A stretch of DNA of 64,000 nucleotides from positions 1,803,501 through 1,867,500 of the forward strand of contig NZ_OY762999.1 of NCBI RefSeq assembly GCF_963666665.1, given 5' to 3'. A program made the translations under genes and the position numbers. Below, piece after piece: positions 16,431-25,189 of this stretch. Under the pieces are notes generated by a model. The model saw only the letters and a program-made list of their open reading frames with translations. It made no database searches and had not been told where the DNA came from. Within the stretch, counting starts at the first letter, position 1. Each line of letters begins with the position of its first letter. The DNA comes from Maridesulfovibrio sp. GTDB lineage: Bacteria; Desulfobacterota; Desulfovibrionia; Desulfovibrionales; Desulfovibrionaceae.

Positions 16431-18494
16431 ATGTCCCTATTCAAGGAAGGACGTTACGTAGCGCCCGGAAATATTGTAGAATTCATGCATGGCAACCAGC
16501 CTCAACTGGCATTTGTCATGGAAGAGCAATCCGGAAAACTCAAGCTCTACACCATAAACAAACGCGAAACCAAGATGCCCGCAGCACGGGTACTTCCTTG
16601 GGTAGGACCGCAATATTCCGCTTCAGCCTCCCGGCAGGAAATGCTCGACTACATGGTCGCCCATCAGGAAAAACGAGGCGAACTTCAAGCCGGGCTTGAT
16701 ACCATGGAAATCTGGGATCTGGCTCAGGGTGAAGTGGAAAAAGCTCCTCTGAACTGGTTTGCAGGGCTCCTCTGGGAAGAACCGGATCCCGATCAGATCT
16801 CCGCCCTCGGCAGGGCCATGATCGCAGCTAAAACCCATTTTAAATTTCAGCCGCCTGAATTTATCATCTATACTAAAGAAAAGGTCGAACTCCGCCTTCA
16901 AATGCAGGCAGAGGAAAAAGCTCACGAAGAAATCATGAGTGTCGGACAGGATCTCTTCAAGAAGATATGGACCGCCCGAGAATGCGGCGGAAAAATCAGG
17001 CCGGACCAGATTCCCTATATGTCCGAGGAGATAGAAGAAGGTCTGAGATCCTTTCTTATGGACAGGATTTCCGGTATGAACGAGGACAAATCCAACAAGA
17101 TGTGGTCTGCCCTGCGCAAGGGACTGCCCGACCATCCCCACTTGCCGCTTTTACTGGCCCAAGGCTGGGGAATAGTCTATCCGCACCACAACTACCTGCT
17201 GGATGAAGCGGAATACTCTTTTGATGACAGCTGGTCTGTTGCTCATAAGGACGAAGTGGACAGGCTGGTCAAAGCTGTGGAAACAAAAGCAGGGGATCCC
17301 TGCCCTCTGCCCATGCGCAGCATCGATTCGGCAACCACCAAAGATATTGATGACGCCTTCAATCTCAAAAAACGTGAAGACGGCGGCTACACATTAACCA
17401 TAGCCCTCGCACGGCCCTGCATGGATTGGGACTTCGGTTCTGAATTGGACCATGCGGTCATGAACCGCGGAACCAGCGTATACCTGCCCGAAGGCACCAG
17501 CCATATGATGCCCGAAGCTCTAGGCATAGGTGCGTTCAGCCTTTTTGCAGGTGAAGTCCGGCCGGCACTGATCAACACTTTTGAGCTTGATGAACATGGA
17601 ATCCTGCAATCGGTTACACCCCACATCAGCTGGGTAAAAATCACCGATAACTCCACCTATCTTGCAGTGGAGCAAATGCTTGAAGAAGGCAGCGATGACG
17701 AAATGGCTCTCGCTTTTGAGCTTTCCGAAAAACTGTTGCAGGACCGCATAAAGCACGGGGCAATTGTCATCCGCAGACCCGAACCGGAACTTTCCCTTGA
17801 AGGATGGCCGCAGCAACCCAAGGTTCTCATGTCTGCCAAGGAAAAGACGACCCGTGCGGACCAGATCATCAGTGAATTTATGATCCTCGCCAACTCAGGT
17901 CTTGGCAAATTCGCCGAAGAAAATGATTTTCCCCTGCTTTACCGTACGCAGGATATTGCCCTGCCTTCCGACCTGAGCGGAATCATCACTGAACCTCACG
18001 AAATATACATGCGTGTGCGCCAGATGGTCCCTCCGCAGATGGATACAGCTCCCAAAAAACACGCAACACTGGCGGTAAGCGGGTATAGCCCCATTACGTC
18101 CCCCCTGCGCAGATACGCAGACTTCATCAACATGGCCCAACTTTGCCACTACCTTGTTGAAGGCCAGCCTAAATGGGATGCTGACGAACTGAAATCACTT
18201 GCAGAGATTCTTCAGCTTCGTCTGCAATCGATCACAAAAATCCAACGATTCAGACCACGTTACTGGAAACTGCTCTATCTGGCACAGAACAGAAAAGGTT
18301 GGCACCATGCAGTTGTTGTAGACGACAACGGCCCCCTTGCCACGCTGGCCATGCCTGAAATCCAGATCAATGTCAGGGTTCCCAGACCGATGCTTGGAGA
18401 TAAACTGTATCCCGGACAAGGGTTCCAGATACGCTTCAACAAAATAGACCCGCTGACTAACGAACTGCGCGTTGTTGAAGCCATGGAAGAATAG
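16431..18494 (+). CDS. RNB-domain exoribonuclease (RNase II/R family)
   Basis: 687 residues from the ATG at 16431 (GGAAGGA seven bases upstream). Residues ~1-280 are a divergent N-terminal region without an obvious cold-shock domain. The RNB catalytic domain begins with 'PMRSIDSATTKDIDDAFNL' (about 293-312, the four Mg-binding Asp set), with 'YSPITSPLRRYADFINMAQL' further on. A probable C-terminal S1-like stretch follows. Degrades RNA 3' to 5'. The N-terminus is unlike E. coli Rnb or Rnr, so the exact subtype is unclear. Confidence 0.88.
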   Translation: MSLFKEGRYVAPGNIVEFMHGNQPQLAFVMEEQSGKLKLYTINKRETKMPAARVLPWVGPQYSASASRQEMLDYMVAHQEKRGELQAGLDTMEIWDLAQGEVEKAPLNWFAGLLWEEPDPDQISALGRAMIAAKTHFKFQPPEFIIYTKEKVELRLQMQAEEKAHEEIMSVGQDLFKKIWTARECGGKIRPDQIPYMSEEIEEGLRSFLMDRISGMNEDKSNKMWSALRKGLPDHPHLPLLLAQGWGIVYPHHNYLLDEAEYSFDDSWSVAHKDEVDRLVKAVETKAGDPCPLPMRSIDSATTKDIDDAFNLKKREDGGYTLTIALARPCMDWDFGSELDHAVMNRGTSVYLPEGTSHMMPEALGIGAFSLFAGEVRPALINTFELDEHGILQSVTPHISWVKITDNSTYLAVEQMLEEGSDDEMALAFELSEKLLQDRIKHGAIVIRRPEPELSLEGWPQQPKVLMSAKEKTTRADQIISEFMILANSGLGKFAEENDFPLLYRTQDIALPSDLSGIITEPHEIYMRVRQMVPPQMDTAPKKHATLAVSGYSPITSPLRRYADFINMAQLCHYLVEGQPKWDADELKSLAEILQLRLQSITKIQRFRPRYWKLLYLAQNRKGWHHAVVVDDNGPLATLAMPEIQINVRVPRPMLGDKLYPGQGFQIRFNKIDPLTNELRVVEAMEE

Positions 18495-18607
18495 TTATAA
18501 AGGAAAGGAAACGCCTATTTCCGGCTGTTATTCTGGCTGGAATTAGCATATATGTATTTTCGGTTTTTAGGACTATTGCCCTTAAATACCGACATCAAAA
18601 AGAAACT

Positions 18608-18672
18608 TACAGGCAATCCGACCCATCCCGCAACGGGGGAAAGCAACGGGAAGGGACACCGGTAGGCCTGAA
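18608..18672 (+). promoter_or_regulatory. Structured leader of plsY, possible cis-regulatory RNA
   Basis: CAGGC (18610-18614) pairs with GCCTG (18666-18670). Inside it CCG pairs with CGG, and CCCATCCCG (18622-18630) with CGGGAAGGG (18647-18655), leaving purine-rich internal loops and a 16-nt apical loop. It ends 28 bases before the plsY start. No known riboswitch matched well. Confidence 0.4.
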
Positions 18673-18700
18673 ACGGAAAAAGACTTAAAGGAGTTAGCGC

Positions 18701-19288
18701 ATGCTCTGGATATTCTGGCTTGTTTTCGCCTATTTTCTGGGATCAATTCCCTTCGGACTTTTCATCGGTAAAATTTGCTGCAACTGCGACATCCGCACCG
18801 AAGGCAGCAAAAGCACCGGAGCTACAAATGTTGCCCGCCTCTGTGGATTCAAGTACGGCGTGGCTGCACTTATTCTTGATGTTGCCAAGGGCTTTGTCCC
18901 CGTACTCATGGCCTATCAGTACAGCCACAACTGGATTTTCATCTCTCTGGTAGCTGCCGCTGCCGTAATCGGACATGTATTCTCCATCTTCATGGACATG
19001 AAAGGCGGCAAGGCTGTTGCCACTACTATCGGAGTATTTCTGGCTGTGGCTCCGGTTGCAACACTTTATTCAATCGTCTTCCTGCTGGCAGTGATCGCTC
19101 TTTCCGGATTTGTATCCATGGGATCACTTACTTTTGCAGTAGCCCTTCCATTCTTTACTCTGGTAACCGGTTCCATAGGTATGGTTCCGCTTGCTTGCGG
19201 TATGACAGTGCTCCTATTCTGGACTCACCGTGAAAACATCAGACGTCTTGCTAAAGGCCAAGAGAATTCGTGGAAAAAGAAAAAATAG
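18701..19288 (+). CDS. plsY: Glycerol-3-phosphate acyltransferase PlsY
   Basis: 195 residues, five membrane helices. The three family motifs are visible: 'GSIPFGLFIGK' (14-24), 'GSKSTGATNVAR' (35-46) and 'GHVFSIFMDMKGGKAVAT' (about 90-107, the phosphate-binding GGKAVAT). It transfers acyl from acyl-phosphate to sn-glycerol 3-phosphate, the first step of phospholipid synthesis. An AAAGGAG site precedes the ATG and a terminator follows the stop codon. Confidence 0.96.
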   Translation: MLWIFWLVFAYFLGSIPFGLFIGKICCNCDIRTEGSKSTGATNVARLCGFKYGVAALILDVAKGFVPVLMAYQYSHNWIFISLVAAAAVIGHVFSIFMDMKGGKAVATTIGVFLAVAPVATLYSIVFLLAVIALSGFVSMGSLTFAVALPFFTLVTGSIGMVPLACGMTVLLFWTHRENIRRLAKGQENSWKKKK

Positions 19289-19298
19289 ATAAAAACAT

Positions 19299-19329
19299 AA
19301 AAAAAGGGAGCCATTCAGCTCCCTTTTTT
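19299..19329. terminator. Bidirectional terminator between plsY and the HD-GYP gene
   Basis: GGGAGC / GCTCCC stem with a six-base loop, flanked by A6 and T6, so it can serve both convergent genes. Confidence 0.9.
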
Positions 19330-19334
19330 ATTAC

Positions 19335-20906
19335 TTAAAAATCGTCTTTATACTTTTCCCTGATCTCCATAATCTTATCAAGATTCTTAAAGAAAATATC
19401 CACCAATCCGGGATCAAACATCGTTTCCCTATGGGATTTGAGAAATTCCAAAGCCCGTTCTACTTCCCATGACTGCTTGTATATGCGGTCACTGCATAAA
19501 GCATCAAATACATCAGTAATGCAGATAATTCGTCCGGCAATACTAATTTCATCCCCCTTTAAGCCCTGAGGGTAACCGGAACCGTCCCAGTATTCGTGAT
19601 GTTCATGTGCAATAGTTGCTGCAGCCTTCAGTAATTTCCGATTACTGGCCCGAAGGATATTGTAGCCGATTTCGGTATGACTGCGCATAATCTTCATTTC
19701 ATCGGGGGTAAGTTTTCCGGGCTTAAGCAGAATTGAATCAGGTATGCCGATCTTTCCTACATCATGCATGGGAGATGCATAGTAAAGTTCATCTACCTGC
19801 ATTGGATCAAGGCCTACCGCCATACCCAGAATTCGGGCTATTTCGGACACACGAATGACATGGAAAGCTGTTTCCTTGGAACGGAATTCCACAACCTCGC
19901 CCAGCATTCTTACAATTTCCTTTTGAGTATCCAAAATCTCCTGATTCAAATAAATGTTATCAAAGGCCACACCCACGTTATCCGAAAAAATTTTGAGCAA
20001 ATCCTCATCCTGCTCACTAAATTCACTACCGCAATTTTCCACATAGAGCATGTGCGAACCTTTCTGATGGGTAGGCAGATAACCGATATAGTCATTGTCT
20101 GCGAAACAACCACACCCTCTTTCGCGGACCAGCTCCAGCTGTTCTTTGGTCCGCTCTGAAATAACGCTGCACTCTTCAACGGAAGAATTGCAGACAGAAT
20201 ATTTTCCTGTTGAGGCAATGATCCTCATATTCCCTTTATTAGGACTGGAAACTGCTACACCGTTCCCTTCAACATAAACAGAATCCCTTAAACCGATTAA
20301 CGAGATGACCTGAGTCAGCACACCTTGCGCAAGACGTCCAACTGACTGTTGCTTGAAGAGACTTCCGGAAGCTTCAATGATATGTTTTAAGCCCTTGCGG
20401 TTCTGTTCAATAACCTGAAGATCCCTGTAAGAACGAAGAGCAGAAAAAACTGATGTGAATAAACGCTGGGCGGTAAGTTCGGCCTTATGTTTGTAGTCGT
20501 TAATATCATATTCAACAATAACCTGACGTTCCGGTGCCTGCCCAGGCTGTCCGGTACGCAGAATAATGCGGACCATGGTATTCTTCATTTCTTCACGGAT
20601 GGTCTTAACCAATTCCAATCCGGCATGATTAGTTTCCATAACCACGTCAAGAAGAATCACCGCCACATCAGGATGCTCCTTCAACACGGAAACTGCATCC
20701 TCAGCAGTATACGCACTCAGAAAATCAAGTCCTGCTCCTTCAAAGGAAAAATCATCAAGAACAAGGCGAGTTGTGCTGTGAACATCATCTTCGTCATCAA
20801 CAATAAGAACCTTCCAGCTCTTTCCTTTCACTCCGCTTACTTCTTCAGGAGTCTCATCAGCAAAGAGAAGCTCATCATTATCAAAGGGACCAGAACCATC
20901 TACCAT
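19335..20906 (-). CDS. Response regulator with DUF3369 and HD-GYP domain
   Basis: 523 residues. Acidic lead ('DNDELLFADETPEE'), receiver domain (about 32-155, 'VLIVDDEDDVH', phospho-Asp in 'VILLDVVMET', 'RTGQPGQAPE'), a DUF3369/GAF-like domain (about 170-330) and a C-terminal HD-GYP domain with 'HDVGKIGIPD' near 380 and 'GSGYPQGLKGDEI' near 445. HD-GYP proteins hydrolyse c-di-GMP. The receiver is a close paralogue of the one in the next gene, 20 bases away on the same strand, so the two probably form one operon. Confidence 0.93.
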   Translation of the reverse strand: MVDGSGPFDNDELLFADETPEEVSGVKGKSWKVLIVDDEDDVHSTTRLVLDDFSFEGAGLDFLSAYTAEDAVSVLKEHPDVAVILLDVVMETNHAGLELVKTIREEMKNTMVRIILRTGQPGQAPERQVIVEYDINDYKHKAELTAQRLFTSVFSALRSYRDLQVIEQNRKGLKHIIEASGSLFKQQSVGRLAQGVLTQVISLIGLRDSVYVEGNGVAVSSPNKGNMRIIASTGKYSVCNSSVEECSVISERTKEQLELVRERGCGCFADNDYIGYLPTHQKGSHMLYVENCGSEFSEQDEDLLKIFSDNVGVAFDNIYLNQEILDTQKEIVRMLGEVVEFRSKETAFHVIRVSEIARILGMAVGLDPMQVDELYYASPMHDVGKIGIPDSILLKPGKLTPDEMKIMRSHTEIGYNILRASNRKLLKAAATIAHEHHEYWDGSGYPQGLKGDEISIAGRIICITDVFDALCSDRIYKQSWEVERALEFLKSHRETMFDPGLVDIFFKNLDKIMEIREKYKDDF

Positions 20907-20926
20907 AAACAGACCTCACTTGAATA

Positions 20927-22081
20927 TCACAGGGGGATTTGCAGAGTAAAAACAGCCCCCCCTTCATCCGAACAGGAAACATCTATATCCCAGTTATACC
21001 CACTGGCAATTCTATTTACAATACTTAATCCCATTCCGACTGCTTCGGGACGAGTAGTAAAAAAAGGATCGAAAATATAAGGCAGGTCCTCATTTGAAAT
21101 GCACATTCCATTATCGGAGACAACAAGCAGGCAAACTTCTCCCTCAACCCTCGTCTTAATGCTGACTTGGGGCTGCTGCTCATCTGCAAAGACAATCGCA
21201 TTCGAAACAAGTTCAAATATGACCTTAGACAGCAAATCCGGACGGGAATCTATCTTCTGTGCAACAAAATCTATCTCAAAATGAACATCCCTCCCGAGTT
21301 CCTTAGCTACCCCCCTGCATAAATCAATCGCTTTTTCTCCAACCTCCTTGAGGTCTGAACTACAATGATCGCACCGGTCTATAGCCGCGAATTCAGAGAC
21401 GCTGTTGACTATATCTTCAAGTCTGGCAGTTTCATGGGAGATGGTTTCAAGATACTCCGTAGCCTCTGAATGAGGCCCCAGTTTACGGGAGGCAAGATTA
21501 GTAAAACCGTTGATAGTCATAGTCCGGTTACGAATTTGGTGTGCAACGGACTTGGCCATCTGAGCCAGACTTTCCCGGTTAAGCTCGATCTTGCGCAAGT
21601 CACGATATGAACGCAAGGCCGTTGTCATAGAGGTGGTCAACCTTCTGGAAGTCAACTCCGCCTTCTGCCAGTAATCGTTAATGTCCAGCTCGGTAATGAC
21701 CTGATGCTCAGGAGCAAAACCGGGCTGACCAGTACGCAAAATGATCCTGATAAACTGATTGTTCAATTCATTCCTGATCCTGCGCGCAACATCAAGACCT
21801 GCTGTATTTGTTTCCATTACAACATCAAGCAGGACAACGGCAAAACTAGGATCAGCCTTAAGTATTTCTAATGACTCTTCCCCGGAATGAGCACTCACAA
21901 ATTCAAGGGGACGATTTTCAAACGCAAAATCACCAAGCACCATTCTGGTCATGGAATGAACATCAGGCTCGTCATCAACAATAAGAACCATCCACGGTTC
22001 AAGCTTATGAACTGTGGACTCTTCAGCTTCTTCACCGGAAAAAAGCAGCTCATCCTCTGCGAACAGATCATCACTATGCAT
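20927..22081 (-). CDS. Receiver-histidine kinase hybrid (REC-HisKA-HATPase)
   Basis: 384 residues from the ATG at 22081 (GAGGA five bases upstream; an in-frame GTG at 22093 is the alternative). Acidic lead 'DLFAEDELLFSGEEAEE', a receiver domain ('VLIVDDEPDVH', 'VVLLDVVMET'), then HisKA with 'SVAHQIRNRTMTINGF' (His near 180) and HATPase_c ('ELVSNAIVFADE', 'DNGMCISNEDLPYIFDPFFT', 'GMGLSIV'). Cytoplasmic, with no membrane helix. The N-terminal ~150 residues closely match the HD-GYP regulator downstream, indicating duplication. Confidence 0.93.
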   Translation of the reverse strand: MHSDDLFAEDELLFSGEEAEESTVHKLEPWMVLIVDDEPDVHSMTRMVLGDFAFENRPLEFVSAHSGEESLEILKADPSFAVVLLDVVMETNTAGLDVARRIRNELNNQFIRIILRTGQPGFAPEHQVITELDINDYWQKAELTSRRLTTSMTTALRSYRDLRKIELNRESLAQMAKSVAHQIRNRTMTINGFTNLASRKLGPHSEATEYLETISHETARLEDIVNSVSEFAAIDRCDHCSSDLKEVGEKAIDLCRGVAKELGRDVHFEIDFVAQKIDSRPDLLSKVIFELVSNAIVFADEQQPQVSIKTRVEGEVCLLVVSDNGMCISNEDLPYIFDPFFTTRPEAVGMGLSIVNRIASGYNWDIDVSCSDEGGAVFTLQIPL

Positions 22082-22299
22082 GCAAGTCCTCACGGAGTAA
22101 CCAGTAGTAATTGAAGAATCTTACCCGTAGATTATCTCAGATAAAAAAAAATTTAAACTGTATTATGGACTTAATAGACTATTTCCTTAATCTAGGACAT
22201 ACATTATACATTATTTTAAGCAGATAGCTATTTTAACTTGAACATAAATTCCATATAAACTAAGGTTCCGAGAATATATACACACGGGGATGAATTGGA

Positions 22300-22557
22300 A
22301 TGACGGAATTACTTGTCGCATCAATTGCACTCATCATTTTTGCCTTCATTATTTACTCCTCCTACTCTGCACAAAATGCAAAATATGCCCAGAGGAAGAA
22401 GGCACTCGAGTTGAAAGAGCAACACATGGAAAAAACCATGGAAAAAATTCGCTCTGAAATCAACTTGATTGAAAAAGAAGTCGCTGAGACTCAAGAAAAA
22501 ATAGATGAGCTGGAAATCGACTTAGTCGAGGCGGATGTTAATTCAAAGGATTCTTAA
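22300..22557 (+). CDS. Small membrane-anchored coiled-coil protein
   Basis: 85 residues: one N-terminal membrane helix (about 4-22) and a long charged coiled coil ('KALELKEQHMEKTMEKIRS', continuing to ~75). Topology and length recall PspB-like or DivIC-like small proteins, but no signature of a known family is seen. The next gene (32 bases on) has the same layout, so the two probably act together at the inner membrane. Confidence 0.65.
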   Translation: MTELLVASIALIIFAFIIYSSYSAQNAKYAQRKKALELKEQHMEKTMEKIRSEINLIEKEVAETQEKIDELEIDLVEADVNSKDS

Positions 22558-22589
22558 CTGCTTATACTGCACTGTAAGACATCAAAACA

Positions 22590-23006
22590 ATGACATTTTC
22601 TATAATATTTGTCTTATTTGGGACTATAGCTACAATAGTTGCCTGTAAAACCATCACCGGCAATTTTGAGCTTAAGAATGATGTGTTGGCAAGAAAAGAA
22701 AAAAATCTGGTCGAAACACAACAGGAACTGCAAGCCAAACGTAAAGAGCTTTCCCGCAGGCTGGAAAACCTGAAAGTGCTTTTAAAAGCCGGAATAAAAA
22801 CCGAAGCAGCAGCAAAAAAGACAGACGAAAAGCCATCAGACCTCAAAAGCTGGTTAGTACAGAGCGGAGTTCTGACTGAGGTACAGTTTCTTTCCGCTGA
22901 GATTTATGCCACAGAAAAGAATTTAAATGTAATTGCTGCTCTTTTGACCCTGAATATGATTACAATCGAAAAATACGAAGAAGCTAAGAGAATGAAACTT
23001 CTTTAA
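22590..23006 (+). CDS. Membrane-anchored coiled-coil protein with helical C-terminal domain
   Basis: 138 residues: an N-terminal membrane helix (1-22), a charged coiled coil (about 28-68, 'EKNLVETQQELQAKRKELS') and a compact helical end ('LVQSGVLTEVQFLSAEIYATEKNLNVIAALLTLNMITIEKYEEA') resembling a small protein-interaction module. Follows the 85-residue protein in a probable two-gene operon closed by a terminator. Family not recognised. Confidence 0.65.
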   Translation: MTFSIIFVLFGTIATIVACKTITGNFELKNDVLARKEKNLVETQQELQAKRKELSRRLENLKVLLKAGIKTEAAAKKTDEKPSDLKSWLVQSGVLTEVQFLSAEIYATEKNLNVIAALLTLNMITIEKYEEAKRMKLL

Positions 23007-23010
23007 AAAT

Positions 23011-23043
23011 AAAAACCGCACCGGAAATCCAGTGCGGTTTTTT
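23011..23043. terminator. Bidirectional terminator
   Basis: AAAAACCGCAC / GTGCGGTTTTT arms around a ten-base loop, between convergent genes ending at 23006 and 23059. Confidence 0.88.
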
Positions 23044-23058
23044 AATTAGCGCTAATAA

Positions 23059-23739
23059 TTAAAATTCATTCTTGTACGTCTCGCCTCGATGAACATGATA
23101 CTTAAAGTTATACGTTTTTTTCAGGTGTACAACTAAAGATTCAACAACATCATCATCAAGCTTCTGAACCCAGATAAAGACACGGCGAGAGCCCTGTTCA
23201 ACACCTTCATACGAAGTAAAAACAGTAGAAAGCCTTAATCCCCTTGCCCACATATCACTCAATAATTCCTCAAGGGCGCTGGCGGTATCTTCAAGCACAA
23301 AAGCAAACTGGGAACTGCCTTTACTTACTCCGGTTACAGTGGTCAAAAACCGATAAATATCTACCTCAGTAACAATACCGACCAGACCAAACTCGTCAAC
23401 AACAGGCAAGCCACCGATTTTCTTTTCAAGGAGAATTTCGGCAGCGACTTCCATGCAGGTGTCCGGAGAAACGATATACGGATCATGAGTCATGATGTCT
23501 TTGATCTTAAGTCCCATCAAGCCGTCACCGTTTCCAGCAGTATTATCTCCTGGTAAAAACTTGGAGGGCATTGCGTCACGCACATCCCTATCAGAGACAA
23601 TTCCTACGACAAGGCCTGATGCTTCAGTCACAGGTATCTGTCTGATTCCAGCATCACGCATCATTTCAATAGCGTCGATTATGGGTGCACCAGGCATAAG
23701 GGTAATCACCTCTTCTGTCATCCAATCGCCTACTAACAT
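23059..23739 (-). CDS. CBS-pair protein with C-terminal ACT-like domain (AcuB type)
   Basis: 226 residues. Two CBS motifs (about 1-60 'MLVGDWMTEEVITLMPGAPIIDAIEMM' and 75-135 'KIKDIMTHDPYIVSPDTCMEVAAEIL') form a Bateman module that normally binds adenine nucleotides. The last ~80 residues ('SSQFAFVLEDTASALEELLSDM' onward) look like an ACT fold. Soluble regulator of unknown target; monocistronic. Confidence 0.85.
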   Translation of the reverse strand: MLVGDWMTEEVITLMPGAPIIDAIEMMRDAGIRQIPVTEASGLVVGIVSDRDVRDAMPSKFLPGDNTAGNGDGLMGLKIKDIMTHDPYIVSPDTCMEVAAEILLEKKIGGLPVVDEFGLVGIVTEVDIYRFLTTVTGVSKGSSQFAFVLEDTASALEELLSDMWARGLRLSTVFTSYEGVEQGSRRVFIWVQKLDDDVVESLVVHLKKTYNFKYHVHRGETYKNEF

Positions 23740-23832
23740 ATTTTAACTCCTGAATCTCATCATTAATCTTACGAAGAAGTTCGTATTGATCAGCAAAAAA
23801 GTCAAAGGTTAACTGCCTTCCTCCAAAGGCAG

Positions 23833-24582
23833 CTACAATTTCCGCCCGTAAGCAAAAAACACCTTGTAACTGGCTTTTATTCCTGATTCTCCCCTGTATA
23901 AATTCTCGTACTCTTCAACGAACCGGCGGTATTTTTCCCGCCCCCATGAGAGATTCTCACTGGAAGCAACAGCTCCGGTCATCTTATGCTGTTTCAGGAA
24001 GTGTTTTACGGAAGGGAAGAACACTACATGCTCCTCACTTGCGTAATCCACCTTTAAACCTGACATACTGTAGAAAAGTTCCTTATAAAATGAATTTGGT
24101 TTAAGCTCCTTTACCGAACCGAATCCGGTTCTAGCACTCACATCAGCCAGTTCCGCAAGTGTTCCGTGTGTGAAAATAGCTACGGCAAACCTTCCACCGG
24201 ACTTCAGGACCTCAAAACTGCGCGGTATAGTTGTCTCCGGCGCACCATACCATTGCATGGCAGACGAACTTACCAGCAAATCAAATCTCTCAGCGGCAAA
24301 AGGCAATTCTTCGCCATCCGCAGCGACAAGAAATGCTCCGGAATTATTCTGCTCCATGAGCATCGGCCTTACCAAATCCAGCGAAACATAATTACCGCAA
24401 GAAATGCGTTCCCTGAGTTCATCATGAAGAAAACCGACTCCCGAGCCTATATCCAGAACATTACGGAAGTATTCTTCCGGACACAGTGCTGCACAATTTC
24501 GCGCAACCACACGTTGTACTGAAGCGGCCTTGCTATAGCTGGAAGCAGCTTTGCCGAAACATTGGCGAATCCTTTGTTTCAC
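23833..24582 (-). CDS. bioC: Malonyl-ACP O-methyltransferase
   Basis: 249 residues, class I SAM methyltransferase. 'FGKAASSYSKAASVQRVVA' opens as in BioC, 'VLDIGSGVGFLHDEL' is the SAM motif I, and 'FDLLVSSSAMQWYG' matches the BioC 'S..A.QW' signature. It methylates malonyl-ACP so the free carboxyl is masked during pimelate synthesis. Third gene of the operon bioF - esterase - bioC, seven bases after the esterase. Confidence 0.92.
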   Translation of the reverse strand: MKQRIRQCFGKAASSYSKAASVQRVVARNCAALCPEEYFRNVLDIGSGVGFLHDELRERISCGNYVSLDLVRPMLMEQNNSGAFLVAADGEELPFAAERFDLLVSSSAMQWYGAPETTIPRSFEVLKSGGRFAVAIFTHGTLAELADVSARTGFGSVKELKPNSFYKELFYSMSGLKVDYASEEHVVFFPSVKHFLKQHKMTGAVASSENLSWGREKYRRFVEEYENLYRGESGIKASYKVFFAYGRKL

Positions 24583-24589
24583 GTAAATT

Positions 24590-25189
24590 CTATCCCTTGA
24601 TGATACTCATTAATTGTGTTTCAGAAATTTTATGCCCGCCCTCTACATTAATGACATCCGCCCCCTCAATGACAGCTGTAAGCTTTTCAAAAGCTTTACT
24701 ACGGACAATGCGGTCCTTTGAGCCATGAATCATGGTACAATTAGGCAAATGAAAAAATCCTTCCGTCTCGATCTTGGAAGAGACAAGGTATTCAAGTCCG
24801 GCAATCAGTGAACTACGATCTGCCGGGTCATAGGCAGGCGGATTTGTTTCACCGCAATTATCATGAAAAGAGCTTACAACTGCCGCAGGGTCGCTCTCCA
24901 TTCCGGCTATCATCCCCCGAACCAGCCGTACGGGAAAAGAGTCGGTAAACGATAAAAAGGGAGCAATCAAGATGACCTTTCCATATAATTTAAATAAATG
25001 GCGGCAATCCTTCAAAAGCATGTGTGCCCCGGTAGACCAGCCCACCAGCACATCACCGCCCTCACCAAGTAATTCCGGCAATTCGTCCGGCTTAAAACCT
25101 GTAAAAGGAATCAAAAATCGCGCAGAATCGGACAATAATGGATACTGCTGCGCTGAGGTAGCCCAGCCACCGACAAAAACTATACTCAT
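24590..25189 (-). CDS. Alpha/beta hydrolase, probable pimeloyl-ACP methyl ester esterase
   Basis: 199 residues. Nucleophile elbow 'VGWSTGAHM' (Ser52), acid 'IHGSKDRIV' (Asp near 166) and 'VEGGHKISE' (His near 184) form the expected triad. Its position between bioF and bioC, with ATG overlapping the bioF stop codon (25186-25189), argues that it removes the BioC-added methyl group, the role filled by BioH, BioG, BioK or BioV elsewhere. It is shorter than BioH (~256) and closer in size to BioG. The specific family name is not certain. Confidence 0.8.
   Translation of the reverse strand: MSIVFVGGWATSAQQYPLLSDSARFLIPFTGFKPDELPELLGEGGDVLVGWSTGAHMLLKDCRHLFKLYGKVILIAPFLSFTDSFPVRLVRGMIAGMESDPAAVVSSFHDNCGETNPPAYDPADRSSLIAGLEYLVSSKIETEGFFHLPNCTMIHGSKDRIVRSKAFEKLTAVIEGADVINVEGGHKISETQLMSIIKG

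Noticed and set aside
18608..18672. c-di-GMP-I or cobalamin riboswitch before plsY
   Set aside because: Fragments such as ACAGGCAAtCC and CCGGTAGG recall GEMM-I, and CCCGCAAC recalls cobalamin elements, but the order and the remaining conserved bases do not fit.
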